A DNA stretch of 47,613 bases. It comes from Solibacillus faecavium (GTDB taxonomy: Bacteria; Bacillota; Bacilli; Bacillales_A; Planococcaceae). Under the pieces are notes generated by a model. The model was not told the origin of the DNA. It worked only from the letters and a program-made list of their open reading frames with translations, and ran no database searches. Shown one piece after another: positions 1-7,011 of this stretch. The DNA is taken from contig NZ_JACSPZ010000015.1 in the NCBI RefSeq assembly GCF_014836905.1, forward strand, positions 1 through 47,613, given 5' to 3'. Each line of letters starts with the position of its first letter. Position 1 is the first letter of the stretch. The translations under genes and the position numbers were made by a program.

Positions 1-143
1 TGAAAGCTCATTTGCTTTGCTAGCGATTTAACTTAATTAAAAGTTAAAATCTATTGTTTGCTTCATTTAAGAAGCTTATTTCATTAACGTTGCTTGTTCA
101 GTTTTCAAGGTTCATTTGTCAGTCGTTTGTGCGACTGTTTCAA
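1..143 (-). other. rRNA operon leader (5' transcribed spacer before 16S)
   Basis: This stretch follows the consensus rrn promoter on the minus strand and holds the CTTGAAAACTGAAC box (boxA-like antitermination region) near 96-113. The 16S gene itself is not in the window. The plus-strand reading frame here is not supported by a ribosome binding site and is rejected as coding. Confidence 0.7.
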
Positions 144-172
144 ATTATAACTGAGTTGTTTTTACTTGTCAA
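144..172 (-). promoter_or_regulatory. rrn operon core promoter (proximal)
   Basis: On the minus strand a perfect -35 (TTGACA, 167-172) and a perfect -10 (TATAAT, 144-149) are separated by 17 bases. Downstream, at 96-113, lies the motif GAACCTTGAAAACTGAAC, typical of the leader before 16S rRNA genes in Bacillales. The promoter therefore should drive an rRNA operon whose 16S gene starts just left of base 1. Two consensus hexamers with ideal spacing make this the strongest promoter in the window. Confidence 0.85.
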
Positions 173-237
173 CAACTTTATTAAAATTTGTTTTTCGTTT
201 GTGTTGCTTGCTTCAGTGTGTCGCAGCAACGTGATTA

Positions 238-267
238 ACTATACACCCGTATGTAAGCTTTACGCAA
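238..267 (-). promoter_or_regulatory. possible middle rrn promoter
   Basis: Minus strand TTGCGT (262-267) and TATAGT (238-243) are separated by 18 bases, upstream of the consensus rrn promoter. Tandem promoters are normal for rrn operons. The match is moderate. Confidence 0.4.
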
Positions 268-334
268 CCCCTTTTTAAAAGAAAAAATTTTCTGATATTT
301 AGACTGGCATTCATATAGAGTTTCTTCCTATTAT

Positions 335-363
335 ATATAACGTAAAGTTCTTTTACTTGTCAC
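335..363 (-). promoter_or_regulatory. possible distal rrn promoter overlapping the acetyltransferase stop
   Basis: Minus strand GTGACA (358-363) and TTATAT (335-340) are separated by 17 bases. The -35 lies inside the last codons of the GNAT gene that ends at 353, so the upstream gene and the rrn control region are directly joined. No terminator is visible between them, so read-through from the GNAT gene into the rrn leader is possible. Confidence 0.45.
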
Positions 364-883
364 CCCCAAAATTCATCTTCCCCCCCTCCCATCTAGAAGA
401 AAAAAGATATTTAATATCGATTCGCATTCTTCTACTAATAGCTTTCATGCCTTGTTTCTCATAAAATGCTAATGCATCTTCATTAAATTCCCACACATTC
501 AACTCCACTGACGTTACATTTTTTTCTTCCGACCATTGAATACACCTTTCAAAGAGCTTCGAACCGATTGATCGACGTTTCTTTTTTTGATCAACGCCAA
601 AATCATGTATGTAGGCATAATTCCGAGAAACTAACGAAGGGAATGGCGGTGATACTTCCAAACTTATTATTGCAAAGCCAACCGTCTCTTCTTCTAATTT
701 TGCAATAAATATTTTACTATTATCATTCTTTAATAGTTCATTGTAATAATCTTCAGGCATCACCGTTTCTACACTTCGAAAAATAGACCGATCCCCTTCT
801 ACGTGTTCCTCATGCCCTTCCCTTACAATTCGGTTTACTTCTATATAGTCAGTTGTACTAGCTTCAATAATTTTTACTTCCAT
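353..883 (-). CDS. GNAT family N-acetyltransferase
   Basis: This 176-residue protein has the GNAT acyl-CoA fold. The acetyl-CoA pyrophosphate-binding region is the stretch with VDQKKKRRSIGSKLFE after a beta strand (IHDFGV), followed by helix and strand VTSVELNVWEFNEDALAFYEKQGM, the standard motif B where an asparagine and a tyrosine line the active site. The P-loop is RRSIGS rather than the commoner R/QGxGxG/A. The start at 883 has the site AAGGGGTGA seven bases upstream. The substrate cannot be told from sequence. It is the last gene before the rrn promoters, and the distal rrn promoter overlaps its stop. Confidence 0.85.
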   Translation of the reverse strand: MEVKIIEASTTDYIEVNRIVREGHEEHVEGDRSIFRSVETVMPEDYYNELLKNDNSKIFIAKLEEETVGFAIISLEVSPPFPSLVSRNYAYIHDFGVDQKKKRRSIGSKLFERCIQWSEEKNVTSVELNVWEFNEDALAFYEKQGMKAISRRMRIDIKYLFSSRWEGGKMNFGGDK

Positions 884-980
884 AATCTACTCACCCCTTA
901 TACATTTATCTTCTACCTCGATATTGGTTGTCCTTCTAATCATCCGTAACTTAATTTGTAATCGGGAGGTACCGCCGAAT

Positions 981-1015
981 AAAAAAAGCTACTTAAACGA
1001 ATTGTCTAAGTAGCT
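981..1015 (-). terminator. pbuG terminator
   Basis: Inverted repeat AGCTACTTA (987-995) with TAAGTAGCT (1007-1015), followed on the minus strand by six or more T residues. It lies 15 bases after the pbuG stop codon. Confidence 0.85.
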
Positions 1016-1029
1016 AAGATTAAATTTTA

Positions 1030-2361
1030 TTAATGTGCTGCAGTACCTAAGTAAAGCAAGAATATAAATCCGAACACGTACATAATTGGATGAACTTCTT
1101 TTGCACGCCCTGCGACAATCATTGTTAATGGGTAGAATACGAAACCTACAGCAACACCTGTTGCAATCGAGAATGTTAAAGGCATCATTAACATAGTGAA
1201 GAATGCCGGTACTGCAATTTCGAATTTTTCCCACTCAATTTTCCCAAGTGATGCAACCATTAATACTCCTACAACGATTAACGCTGGAGCCGTTACCGCT
1301 GAAGTTACAACACTTAGAATCGGTAAGAAGAATAGTGCTAATAGGAAGAATACACCTGTCACAATTGCTGCAAAACCAGATCGAGCACCAGCAGCTACTC
1401 CCGAAGAAGACTCAACAAATGAAGTTACTGTCGATGTACCAAAAATAGATCCTGCAATTGTTGCAATCGAATCAGAAATTAAAGCTTTACCTGCACGAGG
1501 TAGTTTATTGTCCTTAACAAATCCAGCTTGGTTAGCTACAGCCATTAATGTTCCCGCATTGTCAAAGAAGTCAACGAATAGGAAAGTTAAGATAACTGAA
1601 AGCATTGCTAAAGTATAAAACTCTGCGTCTCTAAAAGCCGAGAAAAGCGCACCGAATGTTGGTTCTAAAGATGGTGGCATCGCTGCAATTTGTGATGGTA
1701 ATTCCACTAATCCAAAGATCATACCCGCTACAGCGGTAATAGCCATCCCGACGAATACTCCGGCTTTCATACCACGAACTAAGAAAATAACCGTAATAAC
1801 TATACCAAATATAGCCAACAATACTTCTGGATCTGTTAAGTTACCAATACCAACAAATGTTGCTGGATTCGCAATAACAATTCCGGCATTTTTTAAACCG
1901 ATAAATGCGATGAATAAACCAATACCTGCACCAACTGCTAATTTTAATTCCATTGGAATTGCATTAATTAATTTTTCACGTAAACCTGTTAAAGTTAAAA
2001 TCAAGAAGAACACACCTGAAACGAATACCGCTGCCAAAGCATGCTGCCATGGACTTCCGTTTGTTAAAACAACTGTATAAGCAAAGAATGCGTTTAGTCC
2101 AAGTCCCGGTGCCAAAGCCAACGGATACTTTGCCAAGAATCCCATTACAAACGATCCAACAGCTGCTGATAAGGCTGTTGCTACGAATACTGCACCATAA
2201 TCCATACGCATTGAATCCGGAAGATCAGGTACATCCGCTAATGTTAATGTTAATGGATTAACAATTAAAATATAGGCCATCGCTAAGAATGTAGTGAAAC
2301 CACCTAATATCTCTTTGCGATAATTTGTCCCAAGTTTATCAAACTCGAAATACTTTTTCAT
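1030..2361 (-). CDS. pbuG: Guanine/hypoxanthine permease
   Basis: A 443-residue polytopic membrane protein of the NCS2/AzgA-like nucleobase:cation symporter group. The N-terminus (KLGTNYRKEILGGFTTFLAMAYI) and the motifs GLGLNAFFAYTVV and DFFDNAGTLMAVANQAG are hallmarks of the PbuG/PbuO family, which imports hypoxanthine and guanine. About a dozen hydrophobic segments cover the protein, and length is as expected. The start has GGAGGA about nine bases upstream. A guanine-type riboswitch and a PurR box pair lie upstream, which supports a purine transporter over other NCS2 substrates. In B. subtilis pbuG follows guaA, as it broadly does here, although five small genes now separate them. Confidence 0.93.
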   Translation of the reverse strand: MKKYFEFDKLGTNYRKEILGGFTTFLAMAYILIVNPLTLTLADVPDLPDSMRMDYGAVFVATALSAAVGSFVMGFLAKYPLALAPGLGLNAFFAYTVVLTNGSPWQHALAAVFVSGVFFLILTLTGLREKLINAIPMELKLAVGAGIGLFIAFIGLKNAGIVIANPATFVGIGNLTDPEVLLAIFGIVITVIFLVRGMKAGVFVGMAITAVAGMIFGLVELPSQIAAMPPSLEPTFGALFSAFRDAEFYTLAMLSVILTFLFVDFFDNAGTLMAVANQAGFVKDNKLPRAGKALISDSIATIAGSIFGTSTVTSFVESSSGVAAGARSGFAAIVTGVFFLLALFFLPILSVVTSAVTAPALIVVGVLMVASLGKIEWEKFEIAVPAFFTMLMMPLTFSIATGVAVGFVFYPLTMIVAGRAKEVHPIMYVFGFIFLLYLGTAAH

Positions 2362-2415
2362 AATGAAATTTTCCTCCGTGTTGTCGTCTTACAACTATCG
2401 AGGGTTTCGATCCTA

Positions 2416-2455
2416 TAAAACAAAAAGACACGCTAAGCTGTTAGGCTGCATGTCT
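2416..2455 (-). terminator. riboswitch-controlled terminator of pbuG leader
   Basis: Hairpin with arms 2426-2433 and 2448-2455, then TTTTTGTTTT on the minus strand. The sequence just 5' of it (TAAATCGTAG in RNA sense, 2456-2465) is exactly complementary to CTACGATTTA at the 3' end of the aptamer, giving a clear antiterminator alternative. Guanine binding should therefore favour termination. Confidence 0.85.
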
Positions 2456-2513
2456 ACGATTTATGGAAATAAGAATAGTTTCTATTAGTTAAATAGAATC
2501 GAAACTTATTTTA

Positions 2514-2588
2514 AATCGTAGTCGAATCATTTACGGTGATTCGGTAGAAACTTACGGGCCATATTCCCGACATTATACGACGACATAT
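2514..2588 (-). promoter_or_regulatory. purine (guanine-class) riboswitch aptamer
   Basis: The minus strand carries the purine aptamer core: TATAATGTCGGGAATATGG, then GTTTCTACC, then CCGTAAATG and GACTAC. The junction pyrimidine that sets specificity is C (GACTAC), as in guanine/hypoxanthine riboswitches; adenine riboswitches carry U there. Together with the downstream terminator this is a transcriptional OFF switch for pbuG. Confidence 0.95.
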
Positions 2589-2603
2589 TTAATTTACGCT
2601 AGT

Positions 2604-2632
2604 AATATAACATTTCATTTTTCAAATTACAA
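2604..2632 (-). promoter_or_regulatory. pbuG promoter
   Basis: Minus strand TTGTAA (2627-2632) and TATATT (2604-2609) with 17 bases between them and a TGT extended -10 element. It starts transcription just before the guanine aptamer. Confidence 0.75.
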
Positions 2633-2637
2633 GCCCA

Positions 2638-2679
2638 TATCCGAACATTTTTTAATTTTTATTGAAAAAGGTTCGTGAA
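2638..2679 (-). promoter_or_regulatory. PurR operator (inverted PurBox pair)
   Basis: CGAAC (2642-2646) and GTTCG (2671-2675) form an inverted pair separated by exactly 24 bases of AT-rich DNA, immediately upstream of the pbuG -35. As I recall, the B. subtilis pur operon operator has the same CGAAC-24-GTTCG geometry. PurR repression when PRPP is low is therefore likely, layered on the riboswitch. Confidence 0.65.
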
Positions 2680-2799
2680 AACATTCATAATTTAGCCAAG
2701 TCTTTTCTTAAAATTTACTAAACGCCTTTTTGCCGACTTGGTATATACTGTAATTCTACCTATTTTTCTATTACATACATTTACTTTGGAGGGGATTTT

Positions 2800-3207
2800 T
2801 TGAATGAAATAAAGGTTGTTGTAAAAGGCGTTCTTATTAGAGATAACAGAATATTAATTATTAAACGGTCACATACCGATTCTTTCGGCGCAGAAACATG
2901 GGAGGTAGTAGGAGGAAATTTAAACTTCGGTGAATCCTTGGAAGAAGCACTTAAAAGAGAATTTCTCGAAGAAGTAGGATTGAGAATAACCGTGAAAAGC
3001 CTCTTATTTTCCACCACCTTCTTTACAAGTAATGACCGACAAATTGTTTTACTTTCCTATTTATGCGAGAGTGAAGAAAGTCAAATATCTTTATCAAGCG
3101 AACATGAGCAGTATCTTTGGGCATCAAAAGAGGAATTGCTCACTTTCTTACCTAAAGAGATATTAGCTGACTACGAGCTATATGATGTGTTAGATTTACT
3201 GGAATAA
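2800..3207 (+). CDS. Nudix hydrolase
   Basis: A 135-residue protein with a perfect Nudix box, G-x5-E-x7-RE-x2-EE-x-G, in the segment beginning GGNLNFGESLEEALKRE; the two glutamates before VGL bind the metal. The family cleaves nucleoside diphosphates linked to another group, and this sequence most resembles small MutT-type NTP or sugar-nucleotide hydrolases; the true substrate is unknown. The start is TTG at 2800 with GGAGGGG five bases upstream; the nearby ATG at 2804 is in another frame and closes at once. It is divergent from pbuG across the riboswitch leader. Confidence 0.88.
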   Translation: MNEIKVVVKGVLIRDNRILIIKRSHTDSFGAETWEVVGGNLNFGESLEEALKREFLEEVGLRITVKSLLFSTTFFTSNDRQIVLLSYLCESEESQISLSSEHEQYLWASKEELLTFLPKEILADYELYDVLDLLE

Positions 3208-3293
3208 TAGAATATTTTCTTAGGAAAGTTTATAGAGATGTCATATTACTCTTTTATAGTTAACTTGAAATGAATTTTTTTGGAGGGATTTTT

Positions 3294-3695
3294 TTGACAC
3301 AACAACGAATATGGGCGATGCGTTTAATTCGCTTCGCGGCAATTTTTGGCTTTTTAGGTGTTTTAATCGGTTCTATTATGAGTGGAGAAATGAATTATGC
3401 TTTACGTCCAATTCACGCTCACTTTGTATTAGTAGGATGGTTATCGGTATTTGCGTGGGGAATTTTCTATTATTCTGTACCAATCCGCAAACTACTTTAC
3501 GTAAAGATTCAAAGTATTTTAGGTATGATTGGTGCCGTTGGGTTATGTATAGGAATGTGGCTACACTACTTAGATCCTTTGAACACTAATGAAACATTAA
3601 ATATGATATTTTTCATTGTAGGTGGATCAATTTTATTAATCGCATTCTTCCTATTTTTCGTCATAACGTTCTTCATCGAAAAAAAAGAAAACTAA
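3294..3695 (+). CDS. Small haem-copper-oxidase-like membrane protein
   Basis: From a TTG start at 3294, preceded by GGAGGG six bases upstream, this encodes 133 residues with four hydrophobic segments. An upstream ATG at 3270 has no ribosome binding site. The segment ALRPIHAHFVLVGWLSVFAWGIFYY resembles the histidine-bearing helix of subunit I of cytochrome oxidases and NO reductases, and similar stand-alone proteins of about 130 residues in Bacillaceae are commonly labelled cytochrome-c oxidase. It is far too short to be a catalytic subunit I. It may bind haem or act in oxidase assembly, but the sequence proves neither. A terminator follows at 3703. Confidence 0.7.
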   Translation: MTQQRIWAMRLIRFAAIFGFLGVLIGSIMSGEMNYALRPIHAHFVLVGWLSVFAWGIFYYSVPIRKLLYVKIQSILGMIGAVGLCIGMWLHYLDPLNTNETLNMIFFIVGGSILLIAFFLFFVITFFIEKKEN

Positions 3696-3702
3696 TCATA
3701 TT

Positions 3703-3733
3703 AGCCTGAGTATGCCTATAAGCTACTTAGGCT
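3703..3733 (+). terminator. terminator after the oxidase-like gene
   Basis: AGCCTGAGTA (3703-3712) pairs with TACTTAGGCT (3724-3733) with one G-U pair, followed by TTTTAATTTATTTT. Confidence 0.75.
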
Positions 3734-3835
3734 TTTAATTTATTTTGTTAACTTCACCAGCTCTAAATTGTACATTCTATCTTTTTAATATGTTAAAATA
3801 ATATTCGTTAAAGATAGTTTAAAGGAGGGCTTTAA

Positions 3836-3949
3836 TTGCCGTATTGGTTGCATAACACATTATTTGTACTTTTATTAATTGTGACATTAGGTTGTGTATC
3901 GAGTGGAATTGAGTGGAAATCCCGCCCAAAAGATACTATTGAAGAGTAA
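3836..3949 (+). CDS. 37-residue single-span membrane peptide
   Basis: A short frame starting TTG at 3836, with AAAGGAGGGC ending five bases upstream, encodes 37 residues: a short aromatic N-terminus (PYWLHN), one hydrophobic span (LFVLLLIVTLGCV) and a charged tail (EWKSRPKDTIEE). The strong ribosome binding site, the terminator before it and the bidirectional terminator after it mark a separate small transcription unit. No function is recognised. It lies just downstream of the oxidase-like membrane protein on the same strand, so a small-subunit role is possible but speculative. Confidence 0.6.
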   Translation: MPYWLHNTLFVLLLIVTLGCVSSGIEWKSRPKDTIEE

Positions 3950-3966
3950 ATACTTTTAAACATAAA

Positions 3967-3995
3967 AAGGAAGCCTATACAATATAGACTTCCTT
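3967..3995. terminator. bidirectional terminator
   Basis: AAGGAAG (3967-3973) and CTATA (3975-3979) pair with TATAG (3983-3987) and CTTCCTT (3989-3995). On the minus strand it is followed by TTTTTATG. It separates the 37-residue peptide gene from the convergent stress-protein gene. Confidence 0.75.
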
Positions 3996-4012
3996 ATATT
4001 TAATTACAGCTC

Positions 4013-4516
4013 TTAATATTGACGATTTGTTCGATTTAACGACTCATCTAAATTTGTTGATGTGTTGTGAATATCATTTTTTTCACGTTGTAGCAACTCT
4101 TCTTCATGAAGGGCTAACCGCTCTTCTTCAGTTTTATTTACCCCGTAATTTTCTGTACCTTCATCGAAGTAAGTTCCATAATCTTTATCCACATACAATA
4201 AATACTTACCTTCTTGTAAATCTTTATAATAACGATTTCGTTCATCTTCTGTTAAACCCATTTGTGTGAAATATTTATCACGCACTAAATCTTCCCCCAT
4301 GATGAATGCTTTGAAGCGATCCCACCATGAACCCTCTTTTACATCATTTCCATATGAAGACGATCCTCGATACATTGAAAGCTGTTGGTTATGATTCGAC
4401 ACGATGTACATGTCCTCTTCACCATATCCTTGTGTACGAAGGCGATCCATTTCTGCTTGTAATTCCATTTCCGTATTGTAAATACCATGTAATTTTTTGT
4501 TTTCACTTGTTTCCAT
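4013..4516 (-). CDS. YflT-type general stress protein
   Basis: A 167-residue soluble, highly charged protein. The N-terminal part (KLHGIYNTEMELQAEMDRLRTQGY, then MYIVSN) is the heat-induced stress protein YflT domain, a small alpha/beta module seen in general-stress proteins of Bacillales. The C-terminal 60 residues are acidic and rich in E, D, N and Q, and probably disordered. The start has GGAGGA upstream. A sigma-B-like promoter sits about 75 bases before the ATG, agreeing with the family's general-stress induction. Biochemical function is not known. Confidence 0.8.
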   Translation of the reverse strand: METSENKKLHGIYNTEMELQAEMDRLRTQGYGEEDMYIVSNHNQQLSMYRGSSSYGNDVKEGSWWDRFKAFIMGEDLVRDKYFTQMGLTEDERNRYYKDLQEGKYLLYVDKDYGTYFDEGTENYGVNKTEEERLALHEEELLQREKNDIHNTSTNLDESLNRTNRQY

Positions 4517-4588
4517 GTTTCATTCCTCCATTTTTTTAATAGTTTAGTTCATACCGCTCGTTTATCTTGATTATAGGTATACTAATCA

Positions 4589-4613
4589 ATACCTTTTCTC
4601 AGAAATACTAAAC
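4589..4613 (-). promoter_or_regulatory. sigma-B-like promoter of the stress-protein gene
   Basis: Minus strand GTTTAG (4608-4613) and AGGTAT (4589-4594) separated by 13 bases, each one base from the sigma-B hexamers GTTTAA and GGGTAT; the -35 is preceded by GG as is common. It points at the YflT-type gene. Confidence 0.55.
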
Positions 4614-4716
4614 CCGAGTAATATAAATTTAACAATTCGCAATAAAACTGAAAGAATAAAAATGTTTATTTAACCGCTATCTTTTTTAAGTCCTACTTGT
4701 TCAAAAACAAGAAAAA

Positions 4717-4742
4717 CATAGGGGAAAAAGCATCCTCCTATG
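4717..4742 (-). terminator. terminator of the 49-residue gene
   Basis: CATAGG (4717-4722) pairs with CCTATG (4737-4742), followed on the minus strand by TTTTTCTTGTTTTT. It lies 12 bases after the stop of the small gene. Confidence 0.65.
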
Positions 4743-4754
4743 TCTACAGTTATC

Positions 4755-4904
4755 CTATTTATCTGTTTGTTCTTGTTTCTTCTTCAAATACTCTGCACGT
4801 ATTTTTTCAAGTTGCTGTTTTTTATCAAATTTGGCAGGTTTGTTTTTTTCATGATACTTTGTCACAGCTACCTTACCTTTTGTATCCAATTGATATTTCC
4901 CCAC
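4755..4904 (-). CDS. Small basic hypothetical protein (49 aa)
   Basis: A frame with GTG start at 4904 and AGGTGA six bases upstream encodes 49 residues, rich in lysine, glutamine and glutamate, with no hydrophobic segment. It begins GKYQLDTKGKVAVTKYHEKN and ends in a probable helix (KKQQLEKIRAEYLKKKQEQ). I do not recognise a family with certainty. The start site, single-gene terminator and biased composition support a real gene. The plus-strand frames covering this spot lack ribosome binding sites. Confidence 0.6.
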   Translation of the reverse strand: MGKYQLDTKGKVAVTKYHEKNKPAKFDKKQQLEKIRAEYLKKKQEQTDK

Positions 4905-5040
4905 TTTGTTCACCTACTTTTCTAATCCTTAAAGAGAATCCATCCAACAAATATACTATACCTTATTTTACTGAAGTAAACCTTATAGTGCACTGTTAAC
5001 CTTACATATATTCGCAAAAAAATTTAAAACTAAGTAAAAA

Positions 5041-5080
5041 AGCTCAGCAGAAACCTTATCAAATAAGGCTCTACTAAGCT
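5041..5080 (-). terminator. guaA terminator
   Basis: Outer arms AGCTCAGCAG(A) and (T)CTACTAAGCT pair with G-U pairs, and inner arms CCTTAT and ATAAGG form the top; U-tract on the minus strand. It lies beyond the GC-rich element that follows guaA. Confidence 0.75.
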
Positions 5081-5106
5081 TTTTTCATTGTTAATTAATT
5101 TATTGT

Positions 5107-5203
5107 GCTCCTGCGCCGCTTTGCTTGCTCGTCGCAAACGCTCGCTTTGCTACCGCAAAAAACTTCTGCGGTGCAGTGGCTCCTCGAAATTTGGCGAGCG
5201 TTT
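5107..5203. repeat. GC-rich inverted-repeat element at the guaA 3' end
   Basis: About 95 bases of GC-rich sequence in an AT-rich genome. AAACGCTCGC (5136-5145) is perfectly inverted as GCGAGCGTTT (5194-5203), enclosing a second hairpin CCGCA (5153-5157) with TGCGG (5167-5171). The right arm contains the guaA stop codon, so the element abuts the gene exactly. Short direct repeats CGCTTTGCT are also present. It may be a small dispersed palindromic element; other copies cannot be tested from one window. Confidence 0.5.
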
Positions 5204-6752
5204 ATTCCCACTCAATCGTTGCTGGTGGCTTAGAAGTGATGTCATACAGCACGCGGTTTACGTGTTTCACTTCATTTACGATACGCACAGAAATCTTCTC
5301 TAATACATCATAAGGGATACGTGCCCAGTCAGATGTCATGCCGTCGATTGACGTTACGCCGCGGATACCGATTGCGTAGTCGTACGTACGACCATCCCCC
5401 ATTACACCTACTGAACGGATGTCAGGTAATACGCAGAAGTATTGCCAAATATCACGGTCAAGACCTGCTTTTTTAATTTCTTCGCGTAGAATATAGTCAG
5501 CTTCACGAACGATATCTAGTTTTTCTTCTGTTACTTCACCAAGTACACGGATACCTAAACCAGGGCCTGGGAATGGTTGACGCCATACTACTGCTTCAGG
5601 AAGACCTAGCTCTAAACCTAAAGCACGCACTTCGTCTTTGAATAATGTATTTAAAGGTTCGATTAATTCAAACTTCATGTCTTCTGGTAATCCACCAACA
5701 TTATGATGTGATTTAATTGTTTGAGCAGTTGCTGTACCTGACTCGATAATGTCCGTGTAAAGCGTACCTTGGGCTAAGAAATCCATATCTTTTAGTTTTG
5801 ATGACTCTTCATCAAACACGTAAATGAACTCGTTACCGATAATTTTACGCTTTTGCTCTGGGTCAGAAACACCTTTTAACTTGTTCATGAAACGTTCACG
5901 AGCATCGATTTTAATTAGTTTCATATCAAAGTCTTCTGTGAAGGTTTTCATTACTTGCTCAACTTCGCCTTTACGGTTTAGGTTGTGGTCAACGAACATA
6001 CAAGTTAACTGATCACCAATAGCTTTGTGGATTAATACCGCTACTACAGAAGAATCTACTCCGCCTGATAATGCACAAAGAACTTGCTTATCGCCAACTT
6101 GCTCACGAATTTTCGCAATTTCGATATCAATGAAGTTAGCCATTGACCAATCGCCTTTTGCTTCACATACATTGAATACGAAGTTTTTCAGTAAATCATT
6201 TCCGTATACAGAGTGGCGTACTTCCGGATGGAATTGGACTGCATATAAGTTACGAGATGTATCAGCCATTGCTGCTATCGGACATGCAGGACTAGTCGCG
6301 ATTACTTCAAATCCTTCTGGTACAGCTGTTACATGGTCACCGTGACTCATCCAAACAACTTGATTTTTTGGTAAATCCGCGAAAAGTTTATTATCTGAAG
6401 GCACGTTAATTTCTGCTTTCCCATATTCACGAGTAATGGCACCTTCTACTTTACCACCCTGAGTGTGTGCCATTAACTGCATTCCGTAACAGATACCTAA
6501 AATCGGTAGCCCTAATTCAAAAATTGCCGGATCAACATGAAATGCTGATTCATCATACACAGAGTTTGGACCCCCTGAGAATATGATACCTACAGCATTC
6601 ATTTCTTTGATATCTTCTGCTGTAACCGTATGTGGATGTAATTCTGAGAATACGCCGAACTCACGGATACGACGCGTAATTAACTGATTGAACTGACTAC
6701 CGAAATCAAGAACGACAATCTTTTCAAGTTCTTTTAACATAGGAGTTGACAC
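5202..6752 (-). CDS. guaA: GMP synthase (glutamine-hydrolysing)
   Basis: This 516-residue enzyme makes GMP from XMP, glutamine and ATP. The class I glutaminase domain comes first, with [20 protein letters not shown], the nucleophile in GICYGMQL and the HPEVRHS dyad. The ATP pyrophosphatase domain follows with the P-loop ALSGGVDSS, and the dimerisation domain ends in [12 protein letters not shown] chose GTG at 6752, five bases after AGAGGTGG, over a longer frame from 6836: the longer version would translate through the riboswitch terminator and exceeds family length (about 513). It has its own promoter and guanine riboswitch. B. subtilis has the same yebA-guaA order. Confidence 0.96.
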   Translation of the reverse strand: MSTPMLKELEKIVVLDFGSQFNQLITRRIREFGVFSELHPHTVTAEDIKEMNAVGIIFSGGPNSVYDESAFHVDPAIFELGLPILGICYGMQLMAHTQGGKVEGAITREYGKAEINVPSDNKLFADLPKNQVVWMSHGDHVTAVPEGFEVIATSPACPIAAMADTSRNLYAVQFHPEVRHSVYGNDLLKNFVFNVCEAKGDWSMANFIDIEIAKIREQVGDKQVLCALSGGVDSSVVAVLIHKAIGDQLTCMFVDHNLNRKGEVEQVMKTFTEDFDMKLIKIDARERFMNKLKGVSDPEQKRKIIGNEFIYVFDEESSKLKDMDFLAQGTLYTDIIESGTATAQTIKSHHNVGGLPEDMKFELIEPLNTLFKDEVRALGLELGLPEAVVWRQPFPGPGLGIRVLGEVTEEKLDIVREADYILREEIKKAGLDRDIWQYFCVLPDIRSVGVMGDGRTYDYAIGIRGVTSIDGMTSDWARIPYDVLEKISVRIVNEVKHVNRVLYDITSKPPATIEWE

Positions 6753-6791
6753 AATTTCCACCTCTTCTAATTTTTTGCGGCCTATAATTAA

Positions 6792-6825
6792 GAAAAAAAC
6801 GCGTAAGAAAGTAAATTCTACGCGT
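6792..6825 (-). terminator. riboswitch-controlled terminator of guaA leader
   Basis: ACGCGTA (6799-6805) pairs with TACGCGT (6819-6825), followed on the minus strand by seven T residues. It sits between the aptamer and the guaA start, as a transcriptional expression platform. Confidence 0.85.
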
Positions 6826-6885
6826 TCATATTTCATCTCTTCTTCAAGTGGGTATACCTGTCCCTATTAAGGGATATAGTGAAAC

Positions 6886-6963
6886 CCACCGTCATAGATA
6901 AGTTATTTAGGGTAACTTAGTAGAAACATCTGGACCATATTACCAGACTTATATGAAGGCACA
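6886..6963 (-). promoter_or_regulatory. purine (guanine-class) riboswitch aptamer of guaA
   Basis: The minus strand reads CATATAAGTCTGGTAATATGG, then GTTTCTACT, then CCCTAAATAACTT and ATCTATGACGG, the conserved purine aptamer. The specificity base in ATCTATG is C, giving guanine rather than adenine recognition. With the downstream terminator, guanine should shut off GMP synthase. Confidence 0.93.
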
Positions 6964-6982
6964 ATACTATTCATTTTTCTAA

Positions 6983-7011
6983 ATTTTACTCTTTCAATGA
7001 GCTAAAATCAA
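6983..7011 (-). promoter_or_regulatory. guaA promoter
   Basis: Minus strand TTGATT (7006-7011) and TAAAAT (6983-6988) with a 17-base spacer. The -35 overlaps the stop codon of the upstream transglutaminase gene, so guaA is independently controlled though packed against the operon. Confidence 0.65.

Noticed and set aside
54-278. 74-codon plus-strand frame in the left end
   Set aside because: It runs antisense through the rrn promoters and leader, has no ribosome binding site and a composition typical of noncoding AT-rich DNA.
5101-5313. Plus-strand frames over the guaA 3' end
   Set aside because: They overlap guaA antisense and the GC-rich inverted repeat; no start signals.
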